Below are positions 11,187 through 20,771 of a stretch of 64,000 bases of DNA, piece after piece. Both the position numbers and the translations under genes were made by a program. The notes beneath the pieces are model-generated. The model ran no database searches. It was not told the DNA's origin and worked only from the letters and a program-made list of their open reading frames with translations. This DNA is from Archangium lipolyticum. Its GTDB lineage: Bacteria; Myxococcota; Myxococcia; Myxococcales; Myxococcaceae. Where the stretch lies: positions 62,001 through 126,000 of the forward strand of contig NZ_JANKBZ010000018.1 in NCBI RefSeq assembly GCF_024623785.1. Direction: 5' to 3'. Each line of letters begins with the position of its first letter. Position 1 is the stretch's first letter.

Positions 11187-14100
11187 TTACGCCGCGGTGA
11201 TGTTGTCGTTGGCCGCCTTCGCCTCGCGCAGCTTCACGCTCACCAGCTTGGAGATGCCCGGCTCCTCCATCGTCACGCCGTACAGCGTGTCCGCCACTTC
11301 CATCGTCCGCTTGTTGTGGGTGATGAGGATGAACTGCGACTGCTTGCTCATCTCCTTCACCATGTCGTTGTAGCGGCCCACGTTGCCCTCATCCAGCGGC
11401 GCGTCGACCTCGTCCAGGAGGCAGAAGGGCGTCGGCTTGATGAGGAAGATGGCGAAGATGAGCGCCACCGCCGTCAGCGCCTTCTCGCCGCCGGACAGCA
11501 GGTTCATGCTCTGCAGCTTCTTGCCCGGCGGCTGCGCCACGATCTCCACGCCCGGCTCTCCGCCCTGCCCCTCGTTCGTCAGCACCAGGCTCGCCCGCCC
11601 GCCGCCGAACAGCCGCGGGAAGATGGCCTGGAACTTCTCGTTGACGATCTCGAACGTCTGCTTGAAGCGCTCCCGGCTCGACGCGTCGATGCGCCGGATG
11701 GCCTCCTGCAGCTTCTCCATCGACTCCGTCAGGTCCTTCTTCTGCGTCAGCAGGAACTCGGAGCGCTGGGCCAGCTCCGTGTGCTCGTCGATGGCCGTGA
11801 GGTTGATCTCCCCCATCTTCTCCACCTGCGCGCGCAGGTCCTTCAGCTCCTGCTCCGCCTCCTCGCTCAGCGACGGCAGCATGTGGTAGCGGTGCACCTC
11901 TTCCTGCAGCTCCAGGGCGTGCCGCTCGCGGATGCCCGCCACCAGGTGCTCCAGCTCCAGGGCGATCTCCCGCTCGCGCAGGGTGATCTGCGACAGGCCC
12001 TGGGTCAGCCCGTCCAGCTTCGTGCGCAGCTCGCGCAGCACGTTGTCCTGCTCGCGCACCGCGCCGGACGCCGCGCCATGGGCCATGCGGCGGGCCTCCA
12101 GGCCCTCAGCGGCCCCGCGCAGCTCCTCCGTCTTCTGGGCGCGCTCCGCCTCCGTCTCGGAGATGCGGCGCTGGAACTCCGCCACCCGCGCCGCGCCGTC
12201 GCGCACCGCGTTCTCCAGCTTGCGCACCCGGCCCGCCATCTCCTCCTTCTGGGTCAGCAGGCTCTCCAGCTCCTTGCGCGCCGACTCACCGCGCTCGCCA
12301 CCGGCCGCCACCTTCACCTTCAGCGACGTGAGGTTCGACGTGGCCGTCTCCGCCCGCTGCTTGAGCGACTCGAGCTCGCCCACCAGCTGCTTGACGCGCT
12401 CCTCGCGCGACTCGCGGTCCGCCTGGCCGTGCGTCACCTCGCCCCGGCTGTTCTCCTCCTCGTGCGCCAGCCCGTCGTACATGTGCGCGAGCTGCGACTC
12501 GTCGGCGTCCAGCGCCCGGATGCGGTCACGCACCCGCGCCAGGTCCTCGCTCGCCTTGTGCAGGTCCTTCTCCTGGTGGGCGAGGCTCAGCTCCTCGGCG
12601 TGCTGGTTCTTCGCCAGCCCCTTGAGCACGTCCTCCGTGTCGCCCATCTGCTTCTGCAGGGTGTAGTGCCGGGTGAGGATCTCGTTGTAGCGCTCCTCCA
12701 CCCGGGCCACCTCGGCGGCCAGCTCGGCGATCTCCCGCTTCTTCTGCAGGGCGCCCACCGCGGCGCCCTCGCGCTCACCGCCGGTGATGGTGCCGTCCGG
12801 GCGGAACACCTCGCCGTCCAGGGTGACGAGCGTGTACGCGGTGCCCTCGGCGTCCGCGTAGGCCTTCGCGGCGACCAGGTCCGTCACGATGACCACGTCC
12901 CCGAGGAGCAGCTGCACCACGGGCTTGAGCGACTCCTCGCACGTCACCTCGTTGAAGGCGACGGCCAGCACGCCGGGGCGCGACAGGTCCGGCTGGACCG
13001 TGGAGGGGACACGCTCGGGCGGGGGCACGGGCAGGAAGCTGCCCCGGCCCTCGGCGGCGTCCTTGAGGTACTCCACCAACTCGACGCCCTTGTCGCGGCT
13101 CTCGACGACCACGTGCTGCAGCCGCTCGCCCAGCACGGCCTCCACCGCGCGCTCGAAGCGGGGCGTGGTGGAGATGACGTCGGCCACCAGACCGAAGATG
13201 CCCTGCTGCCGGGCGTCCTCGCCGGCGCGCACCATCACCGCGCGCACGCCCTTGTCGAAGCCCTCGTAGTCCTTCTGCAGCGCCTCCAGCGAGGCGAGCC
13301 GGCTGCGCTTGTCGCTCAGCTCCTCGCGCAGGCCGATGACCTGCACCTCGTTCTCCATGAAGGCCTGGCGCGTGCGCACGAGCGCCTCTTCCTCATGGCC
13401 CTTGCGCTCGGCCAGCTCCAGCGACAGGTGGCGGCTCTCCTCCACCCGGCGGGCCACCTCCTGGCGCACGTCCTCGAGCTGCTTCTCCTGCTCGCGCAGG
13501 GACTCGGCCTCGGCGCGGTTGCGGGCGCGGCGGGCCTCCAGGTCCGTCTTCTGGCGGGCCAGGTTGACGAGGTTGCTCTCGTGGTTGGCCAGGCGGCTGG
13601 CCACGGTGACGAGCGCGGCGCGCTCCTGCTCCAGCCGCATGGAGATTTCCGTCTGCAGCTGGCTCACCCGGCGCAGCTCCTCCTGCGCCACCTTCATGGC
13701 GACCTCGTCCTCCTTCCAGGAGCCGGCGATGCTGCTCAGCTCGGCCTCGCGGGCGGCCATGGTGCCGGCCACCTCCTCCTGGCGGGATTTGAGGGCGTGC
13801 AGCTCGGTCTCGGACTGGGTGACGCGGGCGGTCGTCTCCTCCAGGTCCTTGCGCCAGTAGGCCAGGTCCTGGTCCGCGCGCTGCACGGCGCTCTCCATCG
13901 CGTGCACCTCGGCGGACAGCTTCTGCAGGGCCTCGGCCTCGGCCTCCAGCTCGGCGCGGCGGGAGGTGATGACCGCCTCCATCTCGCGCATCTTCTCCAG
14001 GCCCTCGCGCTCCTCGCCGCCCAGGCTGCCCAGCCGCTCCTGGAGCTGCTTGGCCTCCACGTTCAGCGCCAGGAAGCGGTGCGAGGCCGAGTGCAGCTCG

Positions 14101-14786
14101 ATCTCCCGCATGCGCGTCTTGAGCTTCTTGTACTTCTCGGCCTTCTTGGCCTGGCGCGACAGGCTCTCCAGGCGGCGCTCCAGCTCGGAGGTGATGTCGG
14201 TGACGCGCAGGAGGTTGGCCTGGGTGGCCTCCAGCTTGCGCTCGGCGGCCTTGCGGCGGGCCTTGTACTTGGTGACGCCCGCGGCCTCCTCGATGAGGTG
14301 GCGCCGGTCCTCGGGCTTGCTGGAGACGATGAGGCCCACGCGGCCCTGCTCGATGATGGAGTAGGCCTTGGTGCCCACGCCGGTGCCGAGGAAGAGCTCG
14401 GTGATGTCCAGCAGGCGGCAGATGGTCTTGTTGATGAGGTACTCGGACTCGCCGCTGCGGAAGAGACGGCGGGTGACGGTCACCTCGGAGAGGCCGGAGA
14501 GGTGGGCCGGGAGCGTGTCCGTCTCGTCCACGTGGAAGGTGAGCGACACCTCGGCCATGGAGAGGGGCGGCTTGGACTCCGAGCCGTTGAAGATGACGTC
14601 CTCCATGCCGCGGCCGCGCAGGTTCTTGGCGCTCTGCTCGCCCATCACCCAGCGGATGGAGTCCACCACGTTGGACTTGCCGCACCCGTTGGGTCCGACG
14701 ATGCCCGTCACCCCGTCATCGAACGTGAAGACACTGCGTTCCATGAACGATTTGAAGCCGGTGATGTCCAGGCGCTTGATTCGCAT
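11187..14786 (-). CDS. smc: Chromosome segregation ATPase SMC
   Basis: A 1199-residue SMC, the ATPase of the bacterial condensin with ScpA and ScpB. The N-terminal head has MRIKRLDITGFKSF and Walker A GPNGCGKSN (about 32-40). A first coiled coil runs from about 170 to 500. The hinge (about 510-680) includes FGLVADVIS and GGEREG. A second coiled coil returns to the C-terminal head, with signature LLSGGEKALTA and Walker B PFCLLDEVDAPLD. The length is normal. ScpA and ScpB are not in the window. The ATG at 14786 is the standard family start. Confidence 0.98.
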   Translation of the reverse strand: MRIKRLDITGFKSFMERSVFTFDDGVTGIVGPNGCGKSNVVDSIRWVMGEQSAKNLRGRGMEDVIFNGSESKPPLSMAEVSLTFHVDETDTLPAHLSGLSEVTVTRRLFRSGESEYLINKTICRLLDITELFLGTGVGTKAYSIIEQGRVGLIVSSKPEDRRHLIEEAAGVTKYKARRKAAERKLEATQANLLRVTDITSELERRLESLSRQAKKAEKYKKLKTRMREIELHSASHRFLALNVEAKQLQERLGSLGGEEREGLEKMREMEAVITSRRAELEAEAEALQKLSAEVHAMESAVQRADQDLAYWRKDLEETTARVTQSETELHALKSRQEEVAGTMAAREAELSSIAGSWKEDEVAMKVAQEELRRVSQLQTEISMRLEQERAALVTVASRLANHESNLVNLARQKTDLEARRARNRAEAESLREQEKQLEDVRQEVARRVEESRHLSLELAERKGHEEEALVRTRQAFMENEVQVIGLREELSDKRSRLASLEALQKDYEGFDKGVRAVMVRAGEDARQQGIFGLVADVISTTPRFERAVEAVLGERLQHVVVESRDKGVELVEYLKDAAEGRGSFLPVPPPERVPSTVQPDLSRPGVLAVAFNEVTCEESLKPVVQLLLGDVVIVTDLVAAKAYADAEGTAYTLVTLDGEVFRPDGTITGGEREGAAVGALQKKREIAELAAEVARVEERYNEILTRHYTLQKQMGDTEDVLKGLAKNQHAEELSLAHQEKDLHKASEDLARVRDRIRALDADESQLAHMYDGLAHEEENSRGEVTHGQADRESREERVKQLVGELESLKQRAETATSNLTSLKVKVAAGGERGESARKELESLLTQKEEMAGRVRKLENAVRDGAARVAEFQRRISETEAERAQKTEELRGAAEGLEARRMAHGAASGAVREQDNVLRELRTKLDGLTQGLSQITLREREIALELEHLVAGIRERHALELQEEVHRYHMLPSLSEEAEQELKDLRAQVEKMGEINLTAIDEHTELAQRSEFLLTQKKDLTESMEKLQEAIRRIDASSRERFKQTFEIVNEKFQAIFPRLFGGGRASLVLTNEGQGGEPGVEIVAQPPGKKLQSMNLLSGGEKALTAVALIFAIFLIKPTPFCLLDEVDAPLDEGNVGRYNDMVKEMSKQSQFILITHNKRTMEVADTLYGVTMEEPGISKLVSVKLREAKAANDNITAA

Positions 14787-15196
14787 GTGAAACGGGCTCC
14801 CGAAAGGTGGGCAGGCGAGGGAGGAAGCGCGCCGAAGGCCGAAAAATCGGCCTCGGAGCGATCAGACGAGTAGCACGCTGGATCTCAAGCGATCAAGCAT
14901 GACCCTGCCATGCATGACCATAGGCGAGCAGGCAGGCATGGCGAACCCACCGGGCTGGCGACCGGGGGGTTGTCCGAGCGAGAACAGACCCTACCCTTCC
15001 TCAATCGTTTCTGGAGGCGACCTGCGCCCGAGCCCCTGCTCGCTTCCTCGCTCCTCCTCGGAAAAGTGACCTTGCGGGCATAGCAGCCCCGTCTGACATG
15101 GCCGCTCCCCAGGCAGGCGTCGAACAGCACTGAAGCCACCTGTAGCACCGCCGCCCCCTCGGCCCGCTACGGGTGGGCTCCTCTCCAGGGGTGGCT
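14787..15196. other. Intergenic region upstream of smc
   Basis: These 410 bases have no gene I can support. A hairpin AGGCCGA, AAAA, TCGGCCT lies at 14836-14853, within the presumed smc leader. The remainder is GC-rich without coding bias in any frame. Confidence 0.5.
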
Positions 15197-16087
15197 CTAT
15201 GCGTCGAGCTGGGAGTGATGGAGTGGCTGCAGGCTCTCTTCGATGAAGCGGACGAGCGTGGACGTGAGGCGGCGCCGCTCCTTGTTCTCACCGAAGAGAG
15301 CGAGCTCGATGTCGCCGAGCTCCGGGAAGCCCTCCTCGGCGGAGAGCGTCGTCAAGCCTGGCTCCATGGCGCTCTCCGGTAGGATGGCGACGCCCAATCC
15401 AGCCCGTGCCGCGGCGACGACGCCGACGACACTCTCGCTCGTGTAGACCACCCGCCAGGGCCGCCCCATCGCCTCCAGGGCCGCGAACCCGCGCGCGCGG
15501 AAGATGCAGGGGGGTGGCAACGTGCAGATGGGAAGCGCGGCCACGGGGTCGATCCGGAGGTTCTGTGCGGTCATCCAGAGCAGCCGCTCCCGGCGAAGGA
15601 GGCGCCCTCCCTGCTGGGGCTTGTCACGCCGGGCGATCACCAGATCCAGCTCACCCCGTTCGAGCGTCTGGAAGAGATTGTCATTCAAACCGACCTTCAC
15701 CTGAATGTGGACCCGGGGGTAGGTCTGGGTGAAGCGGGACAGGATGATGGGCAGGTGCTGCGGCACGAAGTACTCCGCGACCCCGAGCCGGAGCTCCCCT
15801 TCGTTACCGGGCTCCGCGAAACGCTGCACCGTCTCGTCATTCAACTTCAGGATCTGGCGCGCATAGCTCAGGAGCAGCTCGCCATCCCGTGTCAGGGTCG
15901 GCGTCCGGCTGGTCCGATCGAACACGCGCCGCTCGAGCAGTTCCTCGAGCCGCTTGATCCGGATGCTCATGGCGGCCTGGGTCCGGCCGAGCCTCGCGCC
16001 CGCGGCCGTGAACCCTCCGGCATCCACCACGGTCACGAAGGAGCGCAGCAGGTCCATGTCCAGGTCGGTGTAGCCCATGCGGCCCAT
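15197..16087 (-). CDS. LysR-family transcriptional regulator
   Basis: A 296-residue LysR-type regulator. The N-terminal winged HTH (about 11-70) reads DLLRSFVTVVDAGGFTAAG then RTQAAMSIRIKRLEELL. It is followed by a periplasmic-binding-like effector domain (about 97-290) with GELRLGVAEYFVPQHLP and ARAGLGVAILPES. It is divergent from the oxidoreductase gene, the usual arrangement for a LysR protein controlling its neighbour. Three ATGs (16087, 16078, 16057) could start it. Confidence 0.9.
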   Translation of the reverse strand: MGRMGYTDLDMDLLRSFVTVVDAGGFTAAGARLGRTQAAMSIRIKRLEELLERRVFDRTSRTPTLTRDGELLLSYARQILKLNDETVQRFAEPGNEGELRLGVAEYFVPQHLPIILSRFTQTYPRVHIQVKVGLNDNLFQTLERGELDLVIARRDKPQQGGRLLRRERLLWMTAQNLRIDPVAALPICTLPPPCIFRARGFAALEAMGRPWRVVYTSESVVGVVAAARAGLGVAILPESAMEPGLTTLSAEEGFPELGDIELALFGENKERRRLTSTLVRFIEESLQPLHHSQLDA

Positions 16088-16117
16088 ATAGGGCGTTTAT
16101 GGTGACGATATCAACTA

Positions 16118-16134
16118 TCAATTGTGAATATTGA
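16118..16134. promoter_or_regulatory. LysR box between divergent genes
   Basis: TCAAT, seven bases, ATTGA is an inverted repeat containing the T-N11-A core of LysR sites. It is in the AT-rich divergent promoter region, which contrasts with the GC-rich surroundings. Confidence 0.5.
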
Positions 16135-16196
16135 CATCACAAATGCATTGTCTCCCTCGAAAGCGGCCGCCACGGGCCGCGTCCGAGGAGAGTCAC

Positions 16197-17210
16197 ATGA
16201 AAGCCGTCGCGTATCGCCAGCCAGCCCCCATCGAGAACCCCGAGAGCCTGATCGACCTGGAGGTCCCAGCACCGAAGCCCACGGGCAGGGAGCTGCTCGT
16301 GAGGGTGGAAGCCATCTCGGTGAACCCGGTGGACGTCAAGGTGCGAGCCGGGGTCGATCCTTCGGGGCAGGCGAAGATTCTGGGTTGGGACGCCGCGGGA
16401 ACGGTGCTCGCGGTCGGTCCGGACACCACGCTGTTCAAGCCGGGCGATGAGGTGTTCTACGCCGGAGCCCTGGAGCGGCCCGGCGCCTACGCCGAGCAGC
16501 AGCTCGTGGACGAGCGGATCGTCGGCCGCAAGCCGAAGTCGCTGAGCTTCGCGGAGGCCGCCGCCCTCCCGCTGACCAGCATCACCGCCTGGGAGCTGTT
16601 GTTCGACCGCCTGCGCGTGAGCAAGGGCAAGCCCGCCGATGCCGGCTCGGTGCTGATCCTGGGCGGCGCGGGTGGAGTGGGCTCCATCGCCATTCAACTC
16701 GCCCGGCGCCTGACGGGGCTGAAGGTGTTCGCCACCGCCTCGCGTCCGGAGACGCAAGCCTGGGTCCGCGAGCTGGGCGCCCACCACGTGATCGACCACG
16801 GCAAGCCCTGGGCCCAGCAGGTGAAGGCCATCGTTCCCCATGGCGTCGAGTACGTGCTCGGGCTCACCCACACCGAGGCCCACTTCGAGGAGATCGTCGA
16901 GGTGCTCGCCCCCCAGGGAGCGCTCGCGCTGATCGACGATCCGGCCCGGCCCCTGCCCATCAACAAGCTGAAGAGCAAGAGCGCCTCCCTCCATTGGGAA
17001 TTCATGTTCACCCGCGCGCGGTACCAGACGCCGGACATGATCGCCCAGCACCACCTGTTGAACGAGGTGGCCGACCTCGTGGACGCGGGCGTCTTGCGCA
17101 CCACGCTCAAGACCCATCTGGGCACCATCAACGCGGCCAACCTGAAGCGCGCCCACGCGCTCATCGAGAGTGGCCGTGCCATGGGCAAAGTGGTCCTGAG
17201 CGGCTTCTAG
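16197..17210 (+). CDS. MDR-family NAD(P)H:quinone oxidoreductase-like protein
   Basis: A 337-residue zinc-free medium-chain dehydrogenase/reductase. The N-terminal GroES-like domain (1-130) contains VNPVDVKVRAG and GWDAAGTV. The Rossmann domain has LGGAGGVGSIAIQLAR (about 155-170) binding NADPH, then a GAHHVIDH strand. This resembles the zinc-binding alcohol dehydrogenase subfamily of quinone or enone reductases; the substrate is unknown. The ATG at 16197 has GAGGAG upstream. Control by the divergent LysR is likely. The royal-jelly-like gene follows after 30 bases. Confidence 0.87.
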   Translation: MKAVAYRQPAPIENPESLIDLEVPAPKPTGRELLVRVEAISVNPVDVKVRAGVDPSGQAKILGWDAAGTVLAVGPDTTLFKPGDEVFYAGALERPGAYAEQQLVDERIVGRKPKSLSFAEAAALPLTSITAWELLFDRLRVSKGKPADAGSVLILGGAGGVGSIAIQLARRLTGLKVFATASRPETQAWVRELGAHHVIDHGKPWAQQVKAIVPHGVEYVLGLTHTEAHFEEIVEVLAPQGALALIDDPARPLPINKLKSKSASLHWEFMFTRARYQTPDMIAQHHLLNEVADLVDAGVLRTTLKTHLGTINAANLKRAHALIESGRAMGKVVLSGF

Positions 17211-17240
17211 TTTTTCACATCCAACAAGGAAATCCCTCTC

Positions 17241-18341
17241 ATGAAATCCGCATCGCTCGCGATGACGGCGTGGCTCTCTTTCGCCTTCATCGCCCCCGGA
17301 GCCCAGGCTCAGACCCAGAAACAGACTCCTCGGCCGTCCCTGCTCGTGGCCGCCGAGAGCAACTCCATGATCTGGAACGGCGTGGCCGTCGCCGGCGGAA
17401 ACATCTTCGTCAGCGGCCCGCGGTGGACCGGCTCGAAGGGCCCGGCACTGGCCAGGCTCGACGCCAAGGGCCAACCCAAACCCTATCCCGACGCCGGCTG
17501 GAATGCCTGGAAGCCAGGCGATGATCCGCGCAACGTCTTCGTGAACATCAATGCCATCCACCGGGATCCGTCCGGAGATCTGTGGGTGGTGGACACTGGT
17601 GCGCCCGATTTCGGCGGAAATCCGCTGCCCGGAGGCGCCAAGGTGGTTCGCATCTCCCTGAAGACCCACCGTGTCTCACGCATCTATCCCTTCGGGCCGG
17701 AGGCAGCCCAGGAGGGCAGCTACATCGATGACATCCGATTCAACGGCCGCCACGCCTATCTGACCGATGCTGGCAAACCCGGGCTCGTCGTGCTCGACCT
17801 CGAGACGGGAAGGACACGCCGGGTGCTGGACGGGGTGCCGGCGACCGCGGCCCGCGCCGACCGGCCCATCGTGCTCGGCGGACAGACCGTGAAAGCCCCC
17901 GATGGCTCGAACCTGAAGGTGAACGCGGATCCGCTGGAGCTCAGCCCCGACGGCCGCTGGCTCTACTTCGCCCCCTTGAGCGGTCCCTGGTCGCGCATCG
18001 AGACCCGCTGGCTGGACGATTCGAACCTCACTCCCGAGGCGCTCGCCGCCCACGTCGAGCCCTGGGCCGACCTGCCTCCGGTGGGGGGCACGGCCATGGA
18101 CGGGAATGGAGATCTCTACTTCACCAATCTCGCGCAAGACTCCCTCCAGAAGCGGACGCCAGACGGCCGGATCGAGACAGTGCTCCAGGATCCGCGCCTC
18201 CACTGGGTCGATGCTCCCGTCATCGACGAGCAGGGCTTCATCTGGTTGCCCGTACCGCAGATGGATCGGGTCGGCCTGTTCAACCAGGGCCAGTCGAAGA
18301 CCGTCTGGCCGGTAAGTCTCTACCGTCTTCGGATCCGCTGA
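17241..18341 (+). CDS. Secreted major-royal-jelly/Yellow-family protein
   Basis: A 366-residue exported protein with a Sec signal peptide ending near AQAQT (about residue 24). The mature part is a six-bladed beta-propeller of the MRJP/Yellow family, related to SMP-30 lactonases. Conserved pieces include HRDPSGDLWVVDTG, YIDDIRFNGRHAYLTDAG, LSPDGRWLYFAPLSG and WVDAPVIDEQGFIWLPV. Eukaryotic relatives include dopachrome-converting enzymes. Bacterial members are poorly studied, so the reaction is unknown. It is probably co-transcribed with the oxidoreductase. Confidence 0.85.
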   Translation: MKSASLAMTAWLSFAFIAPGAQAQTQKQTPRPSLLVAAESNSMIWNGVAVAGGNIFVSGPRWTGSKGPALARLDAKGQPKPYPDAGWNAWKPGDDPRNVFVNINAIHRDPSGDLWVVDTGAPDFGGNPLPGGAKVVRISLKTHRVSRIYPFGPEAAQEGSYIDDIRFNGRHAYLTDAGKPGLVVLDLETGRTRRVLDGVPATAARADRPIVLGGQTVKAPDGSNLKVNADPLELSPDGRWLYFAPLSGPWSRIETRWLDDSNLTPEALAAHVEPWADLPPVGGTAMDGNGDLYFTNLAQDSLQKRTPDGRIETVLQDPRLHWVDAPVIDEQGFIWLPVPQMDRVGLFNQGQSKTVWPVSLYRLRIR

Positions 18342-18454
18342 GGGCTGGGCGGGGGCCGCTGGTGCCACACTCCCTCGAAATGGGGATGCTGCCGATACAT
18401 CGGGCTTGGTACCTTGATCGGGTTTTACTGTTTAACCCCCAACCCCCGAGAGCC

Positions 18455-19234
18455 ATGAACATCAAGAAGAAGACCCGGAACATCGCCGCCGCTGTTGGCG
18501 GCTCGCTGTTCGCGTTCGCCCTGGTCGCGGAAGCCGCTGTCATCTTCCACAACACAGGCACCCTCTCCGGCTGGAACTCCATCAACAGGGAGCACAAGGG
18601 CAGCGTGAACGAGGTGACGAATGTCACCTACAACGGCCCGACCGCCATCAAGGTCACCCAGATCTACGATCCCTCCTATAGCGGCCGCTATCACTCGGAG
18701 GTCGTGAAGAGCAACGTCTACCGTCGCGGTGACACCGGCTTCTATGGCTTCGCGTTCCGGCTGCAGTCCGACTGGCAATTCCAGCCACAGTCCTTCAACA
18801 TCGCCCAGTTCATCGCTGATTTCTCCAATACCGGCTGCGATGACTACATGCCGTCCAGCATGATCTGGATCTCTGGCAATCAGCTCTTCACGCGCGTCAA
18901 GCAGGGCACGGTCTGCGATCAGAAGACCGTCACGTTCGGCAACCTCGCCACGGTCACCGCCGGGGAGTGGCACAAGATCGTGATCCAGGCGAAGTGGGCG
19001 AGCGACGGCACCGGCTTCTACAAGCTCTGGTTCGACGGTACCAAGGTGCTCGAGCAGTACAACCTGAGCACCACCGTGGCCGACGACCGGTACTTCCAGT
19101 TCCGCGTGGGCCTCTACGCGAACGGCTGGCACGACGACGGGTACATGCAAGGCAGCCAGGGGACGCGCAGCATCTGGTTCGACGAGATCGGCGCGGGCAC
19201 GACCTTCGCCGAGGCCGACCCTGATCAGTGGTAA
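18455..19234 (+). CDS. Secreted polysaccharide lyase (PL20/glucuronan-lyase-like)
   Basis: A 259-residue secreted protein with a signal peptide ending about AEA (residue 28). The mature part is a jelly-roll of the polysaccharide-lyase PF14099 type. GRYHSEVVKSNVYRRGDTGF, YGFAFRLQSDW and FDEIGAGTTF match that family, which includes glucuronan lyases that cut beta-1,4-glucuronic polymers. The ATG at 18455 is set by the signal peptide. The adjacent LacI regulator and beta-helix protein suggest a polysaccharide-use locus. An inverted repeat GGGTT, nine bases, AACCC lies upstream at 18420-18438. The exact substrate is uncertain. Confidence 0.78.
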   Translation: MNIKKKTRNIAAAVGGSLFAFALVAEAAVIFHNTGTLSGWNSINREHKGSVNEVTNVTYNGPTAIKVTQIYDPSYSGRYHSEVVKSNVYRRGDTGFYGFAFRLQSDWQFQPQSFNIAQFIADFSNTGCDDYMPSSMIWISGNQLFTRVKQGTVCDQKTVTFGNLATVTAGEWHKIVIQAKWASDGTGFYKLWFDGTKVLEQYNLSTTVADDRYFQFRVGLYANGWHDDGYMQGSQGTRSIWFDEIGAGTTFAEADPDQW

Positions 19235-19411
19235 CCCCGGTCCGGGCGCGACGAAGGTCAGGCCCCGTCGCGCCCCGGCCACCCTCCTCCCCCCGCCCGG
19301 TCCAGTGCCCTCCAGCTGAGCAGCCACGGGGGGCACGGGAGTCGAGACAGGGCCCCTCCCCCACGACGCATCCTGGAAAGCCGCTTTTGACGGAGTTCGC
19401 GGGCCGATGTT

Positions 19412-20440
19412 ATGAGCCCCTACATGGATGATCGCAGTCCACCGCCCGTGACGCTGGAGGAAGTCGCCCGTCGAGCCGGTGTCTCACCCAGCACGGTGTC
19501 GCGGATCCTCAATGGCACCGCCCGTGTGCGTGAGAGCAAGCGTCAAGCCGTGGAGCGGGCCATCGCGGACCTCAAGTACCTCCCCAACGAGATCGCCCGG
19601 GGACTGGCGCTCGGCCACACCATGTCGGTGGGTGTGATTACGCAGGACATCTCCAGCGCCTTCTATAACGAGACGCTCAAGGGCATCGAGGACAGCCTGG
19701 CCGATGCCGGCTACTCGCCGTTGTTCGTGAGCGGCCACTGGAACGCGGCGAAAGAGGCGGAGCGCATGGCGCTGCTGGTGGCGCGCCGCGTCGAGGGCGT
19801 CATCGTGCTGACCGGCGCGATGGACGACGAGACCCTGCTCAACCACGCGCACCGTGTGCCGCTCGTCATCACCGGACGCGACCTGCAGGGCCCCAATGTG
19901 CTCAGCATCCGGCTCGCCAACGAGCAGGCGGCCTTCGAGGCCACCCGGCATTTGATCGAGCTGGGCCATACCCGTATCGCCCACATCGCCGGGCCCCAGC
20001 AGCATGTCGATGCCCAGGAGCGGTTGGCGGGATACCGCCGCGCGCTGACCCAGGCGGGCCTACCCGTGGACGAGCGCCTCGTCGCCTTCGGCGACTTCCA
20101 CGAGGGCAGTGGCCTGCTGGCGCTGAACCAGCTGCTGGCCACCCGCCTGAGCTTCACCGCGCTGTTCGTCGCCAACGATCAGATGGCCTACGGCGCCCGC
20201 CTGGCGCTGCACAACAAGTCCATCCGCGTCCCCGAGGACCTGTCGCTGGTCGGCTTCGATGATCTGCCGGGCTCGCTCTACACCATCCCACCGCTCACCA
20301 CCGTGCGTCAGCCGGTGTACGAGTTGGGGAAGGTCGCTGGCGAGGCGATCCTTCGGATGATCAAAGGCAAGAAGGCCTCACTGCCAGAACTGCCGCTGCA
20401 GCTCATCGTGCGCGAATCGACCACGAGAAAGCGCGGCTGA
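19412..20440 (+). CDS. LacI-family transcriptional repressor
   Basis: A 342-residue LacI-type regulator. The N-terminal HTH reads VTLEEVARRAGVSPSTVSRI (about 13-32) with the hinge helix LPNEIARGLA. The C-terminal sugar-binding domain (about 70-338) resembles periplasmic ribose-binding proteins, with ALFVANDQMAYGA and LVGFDDLPGS. It lies between two secreted polysaccharide-active proteins and a LacI-type operator occurs just downstream, so it probably represses the large beta-helix gene until sugar is released. The start may be the ATG at 19412 or at 19424. Confidence 0.92.
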   Translation: MSPYMDDRSPPPVTLEEVARRAGVSPSTVSRILNGTARVRESKRQAVERAIADLKYLPNEIARGLALGHTMSVGVITQDISSAFYNETLKGIEDSLADAGYSPLFVSGHWNAAKEAERMALLVARRVEGVIVLTGAMDDETLLNHAHRVPLVITGRDLQGPNVLSIRLANEQAAFEATRHLIELGHTRIAHIAGPQQHVDAQERLAGYRRALTQAGLPVDERLVAFGDFHEGSGLLALNQLLATRLSFTALFVANDQMAYGARLALHNKSIRVPEDLSLVGFDDLPGSLYTIPPLTTVRQPVYELGKVAGEAILRMIKGKKASLPELPLQLIVRESTTRKRG

Positions 20441-20553
20441 CGAACCCCTCTGCCATTGACGCATCACGGCATCGCGGACCGGTTGAAAGGCGACGCGGTG
20501 CACAAGACGCATGGCGTCATCCGAGGGGGATTGTCTGGCTGCGTCAAGCCCTC

Positions 20554-20567
20554 ACAGTGTTCACTGT
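20554..20567. promoter_or_regulatory. Inverted repeat ACAGTG-TT-CACTGT
   Basis: A perfect 6-base inverted repeat with a two-base centre, 18 bases before the LacI-type operator. It may be a second regulator site. The region from 20441 to 20771 is otherwise the leader of the next gene. Confidence 0.35.
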
Positions 20568-20584
20568 TGGGCGGAATCGCCGTA

Positions 20585-20602
20585 TTTGAAGGCGCTTTCA
20601 AA
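20585..20602. promoter_or_regulatory. LacI-type operator
   Basis: TTTGAAGGCGCTTTCAAA is an 18-base near-perfect palindrome (one mismatch) with the central CG and the outer TGAA/TTCA halves usual for LacI-family sites. It lies immediately upstream of a candidate promoter (TTTACT at 20610, TAAATC at 20633, 17-base spacer), so it could block polymerase binding. Confidence 0.65.
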
Positions 20603-20771
20603 AGATTCCTTTACTCTCCGGATAACCTGCTTTAAATCCATTCCGCGAAGCACCGGGCAGCCTTGGGCTGAGCTGCGGGCCGTGACGCCGCGCGAAACAC
20701 AAGCAGAGACAACGACAGACTGAACGCGACGTTCCGCTCTTCGGGCGGTTCGTTCTTCAGGGGGCAATGCA

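Noticed and set aside
11316-14873. Long open frame antisense to smc (about 1185 codons)
   Set aside because: Composition is Leu/Arg/Gln-rich low-complexity mirroring the smc coiled coil; no ribosome-binding site.
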